Source: a virus
Reading direction: 5' to 3' (one strand)
IMG/VR virus record: IMGVR_UViG_3300009071_002060
Location: 52,712 to 116,711 of that record
Length of the DNA stretch: 64,000 bases
Positions within the stretch are counted from its first letter, which is position 1. Every line of letters starts with the position of its first letter. Under the pieces are notes generated by a model. The model had not been told where the DNA came from, did not search any database, and was given only the letters and a program-made list of their open reading frames with translations. Both the position numbers and the translations under genes were made by a program. Shown here one piece after another: positions 23,949 through 32,061 of this stretch.

Positions 23949-24169
23949 CCTTGAACGAAGGCGATAAAATTATAGTTACTTGCACTGATACAAACAATTC
24001 TGTTGAAGGTGTTGTGCATAGACGCAACGGAAATACCCTATGGGTGCTGATCAATCCAGCAGTGCCTGCCATTGGAATGCACCTTACTCACCCAGGATTC
24101 TATGTGGGCAAACAGGGCGGAATGGAGTTTACTGTGGGTAAACGTGAAAAAACTTCAAAAATTTCTTAA
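23945..24169 (+). CDS. Hypothetical protein, small beta-barrel type (74 aa)
   Basis: Starts inside the alarmone hydrolase stop (ATGA). The sequence (EGDKIIVTCTDTNNSVEGVVHRRNGNTLWVLI ... FYVGKQGGMEFTVGK) alternates strands and turns like an SH3/KOW barrel. Last gene before the promoter at 24187. Not recognised. Confidence 0.6.
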   Translation: MTLNEGDKIIVTCTDTNNSVEGVVHRRNGNTLWVLINPAVPAIGMHLTHPGFYVGKQGGMEFTVGKREKTSKIS

Positions 24170-24186
24170 AAAATGGTAAAAAAAGG

Positions 24187-24215
24187 TTGACCTTTTGGGA
24201 AAGATGCCGTATACT
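24187..24215 (+). promoter_or_regulatory. Sigma70-type promoter, conserved-spacer class
   Basis: TTGACC, spacer TTTTGGGAAAGATGCCG, TATACT, then the ACAATAAGGAAA leader. Almost a copy of the promoter at 13456 including leader. Confidence 0.85.
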
Positions 24216-24250
24216 ACAAGAACAATAAGGAAACGAAGGAAATAAGCGAA

Positions 24251-24595
24251 ATGACAATGACCCGCAAAGAACGTGAACTTAGTGATGCAAAAGCAAAATT
24301 TGAAGCTGGCGATCACGTTATTGAGAATGACGTTATTCTTTGGAAGTCAAACAACCGTTCGCCCATGGACGATTTGATGACGAATTGGTTGGAACTGGGT
24401 CTTATTTTGCAGGTTGAATTTGATGCAACCGAAAAAGCTCGGGACGCTCAAAACCAGGATTTCTTTGCACAATACCGACAAGCTCGTGCCAATCGCACCC
24501 CGGAGCAGATTGCTGAAGAACAGTTTGAAATGAGAGCCGCTTTTGGTTCTGGTACGGTAGTTAACATTATTACCGGAGAAAGGACGGTCCTCTAA
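24251..24595 (+). CDS. Hypothetical protein (114 aa)
   Basis: Behind the 24187 promoter, with GAAGGAAATAAG upstream. Charged and helical (RKERELSDAKAKFEAGDHVI, then FFAQYRQARANRTPEQIAEEQFEMRAAF). No signal or membrane part. Its stop overlaps the next ATG (TAATG). Not recognised. Confidence 0.65.
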   Translation: MTMTRKERELSDAKAKFEAGDHVIENDVILWKSNNRSPMDDLMTNWLELGLILQVEFDATEKARDAQNQDFFAQYRQARANRTPEQIAEEQFEMRAAFGSGTVVNIITGERTVL

Positions 24596-24714
24596 TGACA
24601 ATGGAACGAGGCATATTTTTGATAGGCGTTGCGGTATTAATCCACGTGCTATATCAAATTGGTTTAGACGTAGTTATTGGTGTTGAATATTACGGCGACA
24701 TCACTGGCTATTAA
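24595..24714 (+). CDS. Small membrane protein (39 aa)
   Basis: Coupled to the gene before it by TAATG. The product is nearly one hydrophobic helix (GIFLIGVAVLIHVLYQIGLDVVIGV) ending in an acidic tail (YYGDITGY). Could be a small inner-membrane effector. Not recognised. Confidence 0.5.
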   Translation: MTMERGIFLIGVAVLIHVLYQIGLDVVIGVEYYGDITGY

Positions 24715-24724
24715 AAAAAAATGG

Positions 24725-24753
24725 TTGACAAAATGGGCATACTATAGTATATT
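24725..24753 (+). promoter_or_regulatory. Sigma70-type promoter
   Basis: TTGACA, 17-base spacer, TATATT, 31 bases before the entericidin-like gene. Confidence 0.6.
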
Positions 24754-24783
24754 ATGGTTATGCTAAGAGAAAGAGGTTTGAAG

Positions 24784-24915
24784 ATGAAGAGTTTTATTTT
24801 AGTATTTGGGTGTTTATTCATGCTTAATGCATGTGGAACAGTTGGAGGCGCAATTGATGGCGCGGGCGACGATCTAAAGCAGGCAGGAAAATGGGTAAAG
24901 CAAGTAGGAAAATAA
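24784..24915 (+). CDS. Entericidin-like small lipoprotein (43 aa)
   Basis: The 43-residue product has the layout of the entericidin A/B family: short signal, lipobox LNAC with Cys17 as the acylation site, then TVGGAIDGAGDDLKQAGKWVKQVGK, matching the N-T-x-x-G-x-G-x-D-x-x-x-x-G family pattern with an amphipathic helix. Entericidin B is a bacteriolytic lipoprotein and entericidin A its antidote. It has its own promoter and AGAAAGAGG site and is followed by another small membrane protein gene, a possible partner. Whether it is toxin-like or antidote-like cannot be told. Confidence 0.65.
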   Translation: MKSFILVFGCLFMLNACGTVGGAIDGAGDDLKQAGKWVKQVGK

Positions 24916-24938
24916 TTTACTGGATAAGGAGAGTTTTC

Positions 24939-25097
24939 ATGATGAAATTTATTATGGGAGTAGTAGTTGGTATCGCATTATCTACATGGGGTATTGAAGG
25001 ATCTACCGCAATGGTGAAAAAAGGTATTGGCCTTGTGCAAGATGGAGCACAAACAGTACAAAGCACTATCACTTCATCTAAAGGCCTAAAAGACTAA
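24939..25097 (+). CDS. Small membrane-anchored or exported protein (52 aa)
   Basis: ATG 24939 (or 24942) follows ATAAGGAGAG. The N-terminus MMKFIMGVVVGIALSTWGI is hydrophobic; the rest (STAMVKKGIGLVQDGAQTVQSTITSSKGLKD) is an amphipathic helix. It trails the entericidin-like gene by 23 bases. Not recognised; could be its partner. Confidence 0.55.
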   Translation: MMKFIMGVVVGIALSTWGIEGSTAMVKKGIGLVQDGAQTVQSTITSSKGLKD

Positions 25098-25187
25098 ATG
25101 GCTTTAACTAATTTTGGGAATGATCCCAGAACAACAGACGAATGCAATGAAGCATCGTCACAATCAACTAACTTTGGAGAATCAAAG

Positions 25188-25574
25188 ATGACTGACAAAC
25201 TATACTCGATCGTTGGCGTTGCACTTACACCTTATGGATATAAGGTTCGTTTCGCTAATGACATGACCCGAATTAAGGTACTGTCTAAGACTGATAGAAA
25301 TATTGAGCTTTATAATATGCCGGAGCCTTCAACTAAAGCAGAAGCAGTAAAGTTTATTAAGACCAAGAAGGCTTATACTGACGAAACGTTTTTGGATTCA
25401 GACTCAGTCCGTGAAGCGATTGATAATGCAATCCTGAAATACAATGCGGTACGTGCAAAAGGCAAGCGAGTAACCGCTGGGCCTAGCATGGCGTCACTTG
25501 TGGAAAGGGCTAATGCTCAAGCCGCTCAGACAGAGACTGTTCAGGTAGAAACTTCTGAAGCAGTGACTGAGTAA
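25188..25574 (+). CDS. Hypothetical protein (128 aa)
   Basis: ATG 25188 has GGAGAATC before it; a longer product from 25098, directly after the previous stop, is possible. The core (DKLYSIVGVALTPYGYKVRFANDMTRIKVLSKTDRNIELYNMPEP) is beta-rich, followed by helices and an Ala/Glu/Thr-rich tail. Terminator follows at 25593. Not recognised. Confidence 0.6.
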   Translation: MTDKLYSIVGVALTPYGYKVRFANDMTRIKVLSKTDRNIELYNMPEPSTKAEAVKFIKTKKAYTDETFLDSDSVREAIDNAILKYNAVRAKGKRVTAGPSMASLVERANAQAAQTETVQVETSEAVTE

Positions 25575-25592
25575 ATACTCCTGCATTGGGAG

Positions 25593-25614
25593 AAAAGGAC
25601 CTTCGGGTCCTTTT
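25593..25614 (+). terminator. Rho-independent terminator
   Basis: Stem AAAAGGACC / GGTCCTTTT with a TTCG tetraloop, then a T-rich tail. Ends the second accessory block. Confidence 0.9.
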
Positions 25615-25651
25615 CTTTTGAGTGTCGTGTCAATAGGCATTAAATAGCAGT

Positions 25652-26959
25652 ATGTTAGAACTACTGTTAATTGGTATACTAGGACTAGTTGTTGGAATGG
25701 CACTAGGACTGTTTAGTGTTTTTCCTATATATTTTGCAGGCTTTGTTGTGTATGCATTACACACGGCTTGGACACCTGAGTTGTTATTGGTGTTTTGGGC
25801 TACAGCCGCTATTGGAAGTCAGTTCTTTGGAAGTGTTAGTACAATCACACTGGGTATACCTGGAGAAGCAAGTGCCTTAGTATGGATCAAAGACCTCAAA
25901 GGCATGAGTTTACAAGAACGAAACTATTTGCTATACCATACTGCTAAAGGTAGTTTGTTTGCAGGATTAATAGCTCTAGGTGTTGTGTGGTTAGCCTATC
26001 ATTGGGTAAGTGCTTACAGTTACTTTCTATCAAGCGTCAATTTTGTATTAGCAATGTTCCTGTTGGTTATTGCACTATTTGCATTTACCGATCGTAAACC
26101 TTTAATAGCAATTGGTTTGTTATGTTTGGGTACGTTCTTAGGCCCTGTTAATAACTTTGCATTGCCACCCTGGTGGTATCATGTGCAACTTTGGTTTGAA
26201 AATACCAGCTTCTTTATGCTTATTGCAAGTATGATGTTGATACCAGATCTAATAATGGACAGAGCTAACTTTAAACATATAAAAACAGATCATTTTGAAC
26301 CCAGTGATAACGACGAACGAACATGGTGGACTATATCTAAGAGTACCGTTATTGGTTTATTCAGCGGATTGGTACCAGGACCAGCGGCTGAAACTGCTAG
26401 TGCATTGGCATACCATGCTCACAAAAAGAAAGGTAGATTCCATCAGATTGTTGGTGCCGAAACTGCTAACAATCCCGGAGTGGTAATGATGTTACTTCCT
26501 TTCTTTGCAATGGGTTTACCAATTACTGCTAGTGCTTTGATTATATCAACAGTACTAGATGTTAAGAACGTCGATCCTGTAGAATTTGTAGCAAGTGCAT
26601 CATCAGTCATTCCAAGTTTCAGTGTATTTGATGTTATCATAATGGTAGCTTCAATTGCTACAGTATTTTATTATCTACTCAGCACTCGCTTTATTGATCT
26701 GTACGTAAACATTGTAAAATTCTTATACAGTAAGAGTGCTTACTTGTTGGTCATTATTGTGTTTGCAATGATAATAGCAGATATGAGTGTTAACGAAACG
26801 CCAGTCTGGCTTTACTCAATCTTACTACTTTTTTTTACCGTCGGCGGTATCTTGCTTAAATACTTCAGTATTAATCCTATCCTGTTTATATTTGGAACAA
26901 TGTTCGGCGATAAACTAATTTGGACACTCATGCAGTTTACATCAATAAACTTTTCATAA
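25652..26959 (+). CDS. TctA-family tripartite tricarboxylate transporter permease
   Basis: A 435-residue polytopic membrane protein. Two family repeats are visible: GSVSTITLGIPGEASALVWIKDL, matching the TctA GIPG motif, and IGLFSGLVPGPAAETASALAYHAHKK, matching the second PG motif, followed by GAETANNPG. About ten to twelve hydrophobic helices cover the rest. TctA partners a small TctB membrane subunit and a periplasmic TctC-type protein; no TctB gene is visible here. A late-type octamer TTAAATAG (25640-25647) precedes it. At somewhat under the usual 500 residues it looks complete. It would raise host uptake of an organic acid or similar solute. Confidence 0.85.
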   Translation: MLELLLIGILGLVVGMALGLFSVFPIYFAGFVVYALHTAWTPELLLVFWATAAIGSQFFGSVSTITLGIPGEASALVWIKDLKGMSLQERNYLLYHTAKGSLFAGLIALGVVWLAYHWVSAYSYFLSSVNFVLAMFLLVIALFAFTDRKPLIAIGLLCLGTFLGPVNNFALPPWWYHVQLWFENTSFFMLIASMMLIPDLIMDRANFKHIKTDHFEPSDNDERTWWTISKSTVIGLFSGLVPGPAAETASALAYHAHKKKGRFHQIVGAETANNPGVVMMLLPFFAMGLPITASALIISTVLDVKNVDPVEFVASASSVIPSFSVFDVIIMVASIATVFYYLLSTRFIDLYVNIVKFLYSKSAYLLVIIVFAMIIADMSVNETPVWLYSILLLFFTVGGILLKYFSINPILFIFGTMFGDKLIWTLMQFTSINFS

Positions 26960-26988
26960 ACATCAACAATTTAAGGAGATAAAATCTT

Positions 26989-27906
26989 ATGAAAAAAATA
27001 CTACTTTTAACTTTGGCCGGCTTGGCTTCTTTGGTTGTCACTGCAACCTCTGCAACCGCCAAAGACACTATCACTGTAGTCAATCCTAGCAACAAAGCTA
27101 GTCCAGCAACAGTATTTGCTAAGAGTTACGAACAAGCTCTAAGAGACGCACAATCAGACTATAACGTTGAATTTTATCAGGCATCAAGTTGTGCAGATGC
27201 TGACAAGAAGTATAAATCAACTGATAATGCCGTAATGGTATTTAATGCAGACGTTCGTATTGCTAGTATGGCAAAAGGCGTTGGTTGTGATTTTTCTGCA
27301 AGTGCCAAAAACACAACATTAATCACGAAGAGCTATTTGAAGTTTTGTCGTGCTCCTGGATCAACAAAGGAATTTGGTACAGAAAATACTACAGTAGGTA
27401 TTGCTAGTGTTATTCTAAGTAAAGGTTTATTTGATGATTTAAACGGTGGAGTTAGAAAACTTAAAGGTGTTCCTTACTCAGGTTCAAAGACAGTGTTAGC
27501 GGCAGTACTTGCTGGTGATATTGACTATGGAATTATTGGCGCAGGTGTTGTTAATTCACCATTGAAGGCCGGTAAGATTGAATGTGTTTATGATTACGAT
27601 CCAAGTGCGCCTAACTTTATTGGTGCAACTTTAAAGGAACTACAAGTTCCAACATTACCTATTATCCAAATGATTCATCATAACGGTGATAGTGCAATGG
27701 GTAAAGCCGTAGCAAAAGCAGGAACAAATAAAAAGTTCTTAGACGGTATTGCATTTAATGGATTTAGTGATACTAAGAATGCAGGTGTGAACGCAGATGA
27801 TGTAACTGTCGTTGATAACCACATTGTTAACGTATACGAAAACTACTGGAAAGCCGATGGCGAAGAAGGTGGTATTTGGAGTACAATCAAAGGTTGGTTT
27901 AACTAA
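26989..27906 (+). CDS. Secreted solute-binding protein, TctC/periplasmic type
   Basis: Signal peptide MKKILLLTLAGLASLVVTATSATAKD, cleaved near residue 24. The mature 280 residues have a periplasmic-binding-protein feel: TITVVNPSNKASPATVFAKSYEQAL at the start, VGIASVILSKGLFDDLNGG and GSKTVLAAVLAGDIDYGIIGAGVV in the hinge area. Three Cys-containing segments could form disulfides. Directly downstream of the TctA permease (29-base gap, AAGGAG site), it is most likely its substrate-binding subunit. The exact binding protein family (TctC versus PhnD-like) is unsure. A strong terminator follows. Confidence 0.75.
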   Translation: MKKILLLTLAGLASLVVTATSATAKDTITVVNPSNKASPATVFAKSYEQALRDAQSDYNVEFYQASSCADADKKYKSTDNAVMVFNADVRIASMAKGVGCDFSASAKNTTLITKSYLKFCRAPGSTKEFGTENTTVGIASVILSKGLFDDLNGGVRKLKGVPYSGSKTVLAAVLAGDIDYGIIGAGVVNSPLKAGKIECVYDYDPSAPNFIGATLKELQVPTLPIIQMIHHNGDSAMGKAVAKAGTNKKFLDGIAFNGFSDTKNAGVNADDVTVVDNHIVNVYENYWKADGEEGGIWSTIKGWFN

Positions 27907-27926
27907 GCAACCAAAACAAACCCATT

Positions 27927-27957
27927 AAAAAAGCCCGGTTTTTATACCGGGCTTTTT
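27927..27957. terminator. Bidirectional rho-independent terminator
   Basis: Stem AAAAAGCCCGGT / ACCGGGCTTTTT with a 6-base loop between convergent genes; T run on one side and A run on the other serve both strands. Confidence 0.9.
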
Positions 27958-27982
27958 CTTTGACTTAAAAATTAAGTAAAAA

Positions 27983-28936
27983 TTACTTAGCTTCTAAAAT
28001 CTGACCTACTAAGTCTTGGCTGAAATAACCATCAAACTGGTCATAAACTGTAGAAGTTGCGTCTTTAAATTCTGCAACTGCTTCAGGTGTCCATTCGATA
28101 ACTTTAATGCCTTCTTCAATAGCACGACTTTTAGCGGCCGCACCGTCGATTAATGACTCTTCTCTTTCAGCTACTGCGGCAATCTTTGCACATTCAGTAA
28201 TAACAGCCTGTTGTTCGGCTGTTAGGCTATTCCAAATCTTGTCTGAAATAACAATGCTTGTTAAGAATAAAGCATGTTCAGTATCTGCAACTGTATCAGT
28301 AACAGTGTTGACAGCAGAACGGAAGTAACGTGGGAACACGTTCTCGCCGCCTTCACACTCGCCAGATGCAACTGACTGTGCAAAACCATCAACGCCCATT
28401 GGTACTGTGTTAACACCAACTGCTTTGAAAGTAGCTTCTGAAACTGGGCTTGTACCACATCTCATTGTTGTACCAGCAAAGTCTGCAATACTATGAACTT
28501 CGTCATTAGTAGCAATCATTTTGAATCCACCACTGTATGTGAACGCAAGTCCACGTGCGCCGGAAGTATCAGCTAGTCCGTCTAGTAGGTAGTGTCCTAC
28601 TGGTCCGTCTAGTACACGAGCGGCATGATCGTGATTTTCAAAGATGAAAGGCATATCGAGTGAATAGTAGTCTTCATTTAAAAGACCAAGAACAGTACTA
28701 TAAGTTTGGCTCATAGAAACTTCACCTTGCTCTAGCTTCTTTAGAAGAGCACGGTTTCCAATTTCTTCACCGTTATTGTACTTGTCTTGCCATTCGTTTT
28801 TACCTAGGACTTCAACTTCAATTGCTCCATCAGTTTTTTCACTTACTGCCTTACTGAAAGCTTCAGCTGAGCGAAGGAAAAGATCGTATGGAACATGAGC
28901 TAAGACCCAAGTAAGTTTTAGGGTATCTTTGTTCAT
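27983..28936 (-). CDS. TRAP-transporter DctP-like binding protein without signal peptide
   Basis: The 317-residue protein follows the DctP fold: LKLTWVLAHVPYDLFLRSAEAFSKAVSEKTDGAIEVEV at the start, then MSQTYSTVLG, the substrate-pocket Arg in TTMRCGTSPVSEATFKAVGVNTVPM and ENVFPRYF. ATG 28936 follows AAGGAG; even a start at 28990 gives no signal peptide. So the protein should stay in the cytoplasm or virion, unlike real TRAP binding proteins. No TRAP membrane subunits are nearby. A late-type octamer on the minus strand (29067-29074) lies upstream. It may be a repurposed ligand sensor or virion protein. Confidence 0.75.
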   Translation of the reverse strand: MNKDTLKLTWVLAHVPYDLFLRSAEAFSKAVSEKTDGAIEVEVLGKNEWQDKYNNGEEIGNRALLKKLEQGEVSMSQTYSTVLGLLNEDYYSLDMPFIFENHDHAARVLDGPVGHYLLDGLADTSGARGLAFTYSGGFKMIATNDEVHSIADFAGTTMRCGTSPVSEATFKAVGVNTVPMGVDGFAQSVASGECEGGENVFPRYFRSAVNTVTDTVADTEHALFLTSIVISDKIWNSLTAEQQAVITECAKIAAVAEREESLIDGAAAKSRAIEEGIKVIEWTPEAVAEFKDATSTVYDQFDGYFSQDLVGQILEAK

Positions 28937-29066
28937 TTTATACATTCTCCTTATATATGCATATATTTTAGCTTTACATCTATTCAACAAAAAAATTTAC
29001 TAGTATATATCTTTGTTGGGGGAATCTACAACGGGTTGGTTGTAAAGTATAAGATTTCTGCTAATG

Positions 29067-29074
29067 TTATTTAT
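29067..29074 (-). promoter_or_regulatory. T4-like late promoter motif (minus strand)
   Basis: Minus strand reads ATAAATAA about 130 bases upstream of the DctP-like start at 28936. Confidence 0.3.
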
Positions 29075-29120
29075 GCTGTCTAGGAAATCTAGTCAACATA
29101 TCTTCTAGTTTACTACCTTA

Positions 29121-29597
29121 TTATTCAGGTAGAAAAAACGGGTCAGCTTGTTTTGCGGCATCAGTATAATCCACTGCGACACTTTTAACTTCTAGTGTAG
29201 TATTATCATGTAACTTAGTTACTAATGCATCACTGTCATCAAGAATTTCAATTTTAGTTCTGATGTCGTTAGCAATATGATAAGCATTGATTGTACTCAT
29301 GTTACCGTGTGTAACAAAAACTCTACTGAATGTAGTTGCATCTGCTTCAGATCCAAAACCGTCCCACATAATTGTGAGTTGTTTTTTACCATTCTCAAGT
29401 GTAGTAACAGTACCTGTGTCTACTTTTTGAGGTGAAGTTTCAGCATTCTCATTATTATCCATGGATTCGATCAATGCTCTATTTCGATCCCATTGTTGCT
29501 CCTTGATAGCATTCAGTGAAGCATCATCAGTCTTTTTTTGCACAAAGTCTGCTTCGTTATCTGCTACGTATGAGAAGCGAATTTTAAAATTGGCCAT
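29121..29597 (-). CDS. Hypothetical protein (158 aa)
   Basis: Begins MANFKIRFSYVADNEADFVQKK after AAGGAGAATACATAAA, the same leader type as the DctP-like and the 33-34 kb minus-strand genes. Acidic alpha/beta protein without signal or membrane segment. The opening 'short strand then charged' is like the paralogous proteins at 32974-34492, but I see no firm homology. A minus-strand ATAAATAA at 29645-29652 suggests late expression. Function unknown. Confidence 0.65.
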   Translation of the reverse strand: MANFKIRFSYVADNEADFVQKKTDDASLNAIKEQQWDRNRALIESMDNNENAETSPQKVDTGTVTTLENGKKQLTIMWDGFGSEADATTFSRVFVTHGNMSTINAYHIANDIRTKIEILDDSDALVTKLHDNTTLEVKSVAVDYTDAAKQADPFFLPE

Positions 29598-29644
29598 TTT
29601 ATGTATTCTCCTTAGCTAAAAGAGGGTTTTTCTCTTCTTCAGTA

Positions 29645-29652
29645 TTATTTAT
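29645..29652 (-). promoter_or_regulatory. T4-like late promoter motif (minus strand)
   Basis: Minus strand ATAAATAA, about 48 bases before the start at 29597. Confidence 0.45.
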
Positions 29653-29693
29653 CAGATACTGGTGTATACAATTAAAATAGCTTTATTAATAGG

Positions 29694-29721
29694 TTGACAT
29701 CCTGGAAGTATATGCTATAAT
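29694..29721 (+). promoter_or_regulatory. Sigma70-type promoter, extended -10
   Basis: TTGACA, 16-base spacer, TGC-TATAAT. Upstream member of a tandem pair with 29779. Confidence 0.7.
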
Positions 29722-29778
29722 TAACTAACTTTTTTACAGAACCTAATAAAATCAATGACTTAACGGGGCAGAAAATGG

Positions 29779-29807
29779 TTGACTTTTTGGTAAATCCACC
29801 GTATAAT
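29779..29807 (+). promoter_or_regulatory. Sigma70-type promoter, conserved-spacer class
   Basis: TTGACT, spacer TTTTGGTAAATCCACCG, TATAAT, followed by ATAATAAGGAATTAGGAG leader. Drives 29840 and probably DNA ligase. Confidence 0.85.
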
Positions 29808-29839
29808 ATATACATAATAAGGAATTAGGAGTTTAGCCC

Positions 29840-30259
29840 GTGAACAAGAAAATAGCCAAAACAGCCATAGCAATAATTATAGCACTGATAGTTGCTCTGT
29901 TTGCTACAGATGTGATTGCAGAAGGTGTTGGCAAACATATTGATGTAAACGGTGTTGAATGCCCTACAACAGAATCTGGACGTTATCAGACTGATAGCTG
30001 GGGACAATGTGAGATGAATCCTAAAGAATTTAACTTTAGACTTGCAGATACATGGCAGGACGAGATTGATGTCGTTCTTATGGTAATTGCAGGATTTATA
30101 CTGTTTCCAGTTCTATGTATTATCCTTATTAACATCTTGCCAGTGGTACTTAGCTCACCATTTAAGATACTTGCAGTTGGTGTAGCAGGATATGGATTCT
30201 ACATTGACCATTTTGGTATCACTACATTTATAAAAACAACCGTAACAGGAATTTTCTAA
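29840..30259 (+). CDS. Membrane protein (139 aa)
   Basis: GTG start after TTAGGAGTTTAGCCC. The N-terminus MNKKIAKTAIAIIIALIVALFATDVIAEG is a signal peptide or anchor; a soluble loop with two Cys (VECPTT, GQCEMN) follows, then two membrane helices (VVLMVIAGFILFPVLCIILINILPVVL and FKILAVGVAGYGFYI). First gene of the operon leading into DNA ligase. Not recognised. Confidence 0.65.
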   Translation: MNKKIAKTAIAIIIALIVALFATDVIAEGVGKHIDVNGVECPTTESGRYQTDSWGQCEMNPKEFNFRLADTWQDEIDVVLMVIAGFILFPVLCIILINILPVVLSSPFKILAVGVAGYGFYIDHFGITTFIKTTVTGIF

Positions 30260-30269
30260 GGAGATACGA

Positions 30270-31577
30270 ATGAAGCCGTGGGAAGTAATTAGCAAACTTG
30301 AAAGTGACAATAGCAGACTAGCCAAAGAGGCTATTGTTTTACAGGAAGCCCAAGAAGGTAACGATGCATTTTTTAATGGTGCTAAACTAGCACTTGACAG
30401 TATGGTAACATTTGGAATAAAACAAGTTCCAGAAGCAACCAAGTCTGGTGCTGGATTACAGCCTGAAACATTCTTTAAGTTTCTTAATCAATTTGCTGAC
30501 AGAGAAATAACAGGTAATGAGGCCATTGCTAATGTTAATTTTCTACGTATGAAAGCCACAGTAGATGAATGGAACAGTTGGTACAGACGTATTTTGATTA
30601 AAGATTTACGTTGTGGCGTTACTGAAAAAACCATTAACAACGTAGTTAAAAAAGAGTTTCCGCAATACGAGATTCCAGTATTTTCATGTCAACTAGCACA
30701 CGATGGTGCCAAGCACGAAAAGAAGATTGCAGGTACTAAAATGGTAGAAGTAAAGCTCGATGGTGTTCGAGTTATTACAATAGTATACCCAGATGGTAAT
30801 GTAAATCAGTATAGCCGTAACGGTAAAGAACTACACAACTTTGCACACATCAAAGAGCAATTTGCACAATCTGCAAAATTACTTTCACAGCCTACAGTGT
30901 TTGACGGCGAAGTTATGAGTGCTAACTTTCAGGATCTTATGAAGCAGATCCATAGAAAAGAAAATGCAGAAACTACAGATGCCGTACTACATTTGTTTGA
31001 TATCTTAACACTTGCTGAATTCAAAGCAGGCAAAAGCGAGCATAGACAGTTTGAAAGATCTCAAACATTGCATAATTGGCATAAACATCTTGAAGGAATG
31101 ATGCCTAATGTTGTTGTATGTGGTTTTGCTACTATAAACCTTGATTCTGATGATGGTATGGAAGCATTTAAGATAATTAATAATGATGCCATTGCTAAAG
31201 GGTACGAAGGGATTATGATTAAAGATCCAATGGCAATATACGAAACAAAACGTACTCATTCATGGCTAAAACAAAAACCTTATATTGAGGTAACATTGGA
31301 GGTAAAGGATGTCGAAGAAGGCACAGGACGTAACGAAGGAAAACTTGGAGCTCTTGTCTGTGAAGGAGAAGATGACGGACAAGTTATTTCAGTTAACGTT
31401 GGCAGTGGACTCACAGATACTAATCGCGATGATTTTTGGAGTTCTCGTGATAAGTTGCCTGGTCAGCTTGTAGAAGTTAGAGCTGACGCAATTACACAAA
31501 ACCAAGATGGCACATATAGTCTAAGGTTCCCTCGTTTCTTAAGGTTCCGTGGCTTTAGTGTTGGAGAAAAAATTTAA
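30270..31577 (+). CDS. ATP-dependent DNA ligase, T4 gp30-like
   Basis: DNA ligase seals nicks using an enzyme-AMP intermediate. The adenylated Lys is Lys162 in VEVKLDGVRV (motif I). Motifs III and IIIa appear as VFDGEVM and LFDIL, motif IV as GYEGIMIKDP and motif V as HSWLKQKP. The C-terminal OB fold ends with DGTYSLRFPRFLRFRG, typical of T4-like enzymes. At 435 residues it is close to T4 gp30 (487), with an N-terminal helical domain (1-130). Its start has AAGGAG upstream, and it overlaps the next gene by one base (TAATG). Confidence 0.93.
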   Translation: MKPWEVISKLESDNSRLAKEAIVLQEAQEGNDAFFNGAKLALDSMVTFGIKQVPEATKSGAGLQPETFFKFLNQFADREITGNEAIANVNFLRMKATVDEWNSWYRRILIKDLRCGVTEKTINNVVKKEFPQYEIPVFSCQLAHDGAKHEKKIAGTKMVEVKLDGVRVITIVYPDGNVNQYSRNGKELHNFAHIKEQFAQSAKLLSQPTVFDGEVMSANFQDLMKQIHRKENAETTDAVLHLFDILTLAEFKAGKSEHRQFERSQTLHNWHKHLEGMMPNVVVCGFATINLDSDDGMEAFKIINNDAIAKGYEGIMIKDPMAIYETKRTHSWLKQKPYIEVTLEVKDVEEGTGRNEGKLGALVCEGEDDGQVISVNVGSGLTDTNRDDFWSSRDKLPGQLVEVRADAITQNQDGTYSLRFPRFLRFRGFSVGEKI

Positions 31578-31783
31578 TGTCTTTACGTGAAAGAATTGAA
31601 ACCAGGCTGGATGCACTTCAGCACTGGATGGAGAGTGACTACCATTTAGAACGACCAGACGAAGTTATGCAACTATCATTAAGTATTAGTAAATTTTGGT
31701 CAGTGCTTAGTGAAGAAGATCGGGAATACGTACAGTATGCCCAACTTGCAATTGAAGATAAACTATCATGGAAAGGAAAGTAA
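31577..31783 (+). CDS. Hypothetical protein (68 aa)
   Basis: Start overlaps the ligase stop (TAATG). Helical charged protein (SLRERIETRLDALQHWMESDYHLERPDEVMQLSLSISKFW). Co-translated with ligase. Not recognised. Confidence 0.7.
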   Translation: MSLRERIETRLDALQHWMESDYHLERPDEVMQLSLSISKFWSVLSEEDREYVQYAQLAIEDKLSWKGK

Positions 31784-32056
31784 ATGACATATACAAAAGA
31801 TGAGATTCAAGCAATGTTGCGAAGTGGGCTATTTACAGTCACCTTTAATAAAGTCAATGGTGACGAACGTGTTATGCCGTGTACCTTGGTTGAAAGTTAT
31901 ATCCCGGAGAGTGCCAAACCTAAGGGTACTAGCAAAGAACCAACTGCAAAACAACTTGAGAATCTTGGTGTTTGGTCCCTTGAAAGTGAAGGGTGGAGAA
32001 GTTTTAAGATTGAAAATGTTACTAATGTAGAGCCTTACATTCCGGAACCAGCCTAG
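31784..32056 (+). CDS. WYL_2-like (DUF2693) Sm/SH3-fold protein
   Basis: The 90-residue protein has the pattern of the WYL_2 family found in T4-like phages: FTVTFNKVNGDERVMPCTL, an insert with K-rich loop, then VWSLESEGWRSFKIENVTNVEP. This small beta fold is related to the ligand-binding WYL domain. Starts immediately after the previous stop. Role in phage biology is not established. Confidence 0.65.
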   Translation: MTYTKDEIQAMLRSGLFTVTFNKVNGDERVMPCTLVESYIPESAKPKGTSKEPTAKQLENLGVWSLESEGWRSFKIENVTNVEPYIPEPA

Positions 32057-32061
32057 TCCAA

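Noticed and set aside
24891-24938. Longer start for the small membrane protein at 24939
   Set aside because: It overlaps the entericidin-like gene and lacks a ribosome site, while 24939 has AAGGAG.
29620-29640. Terminator hairpin in the gap before 29694
   Set aside because: Stem of only five pairs (AAGAG/CTCTT) with weak T run.
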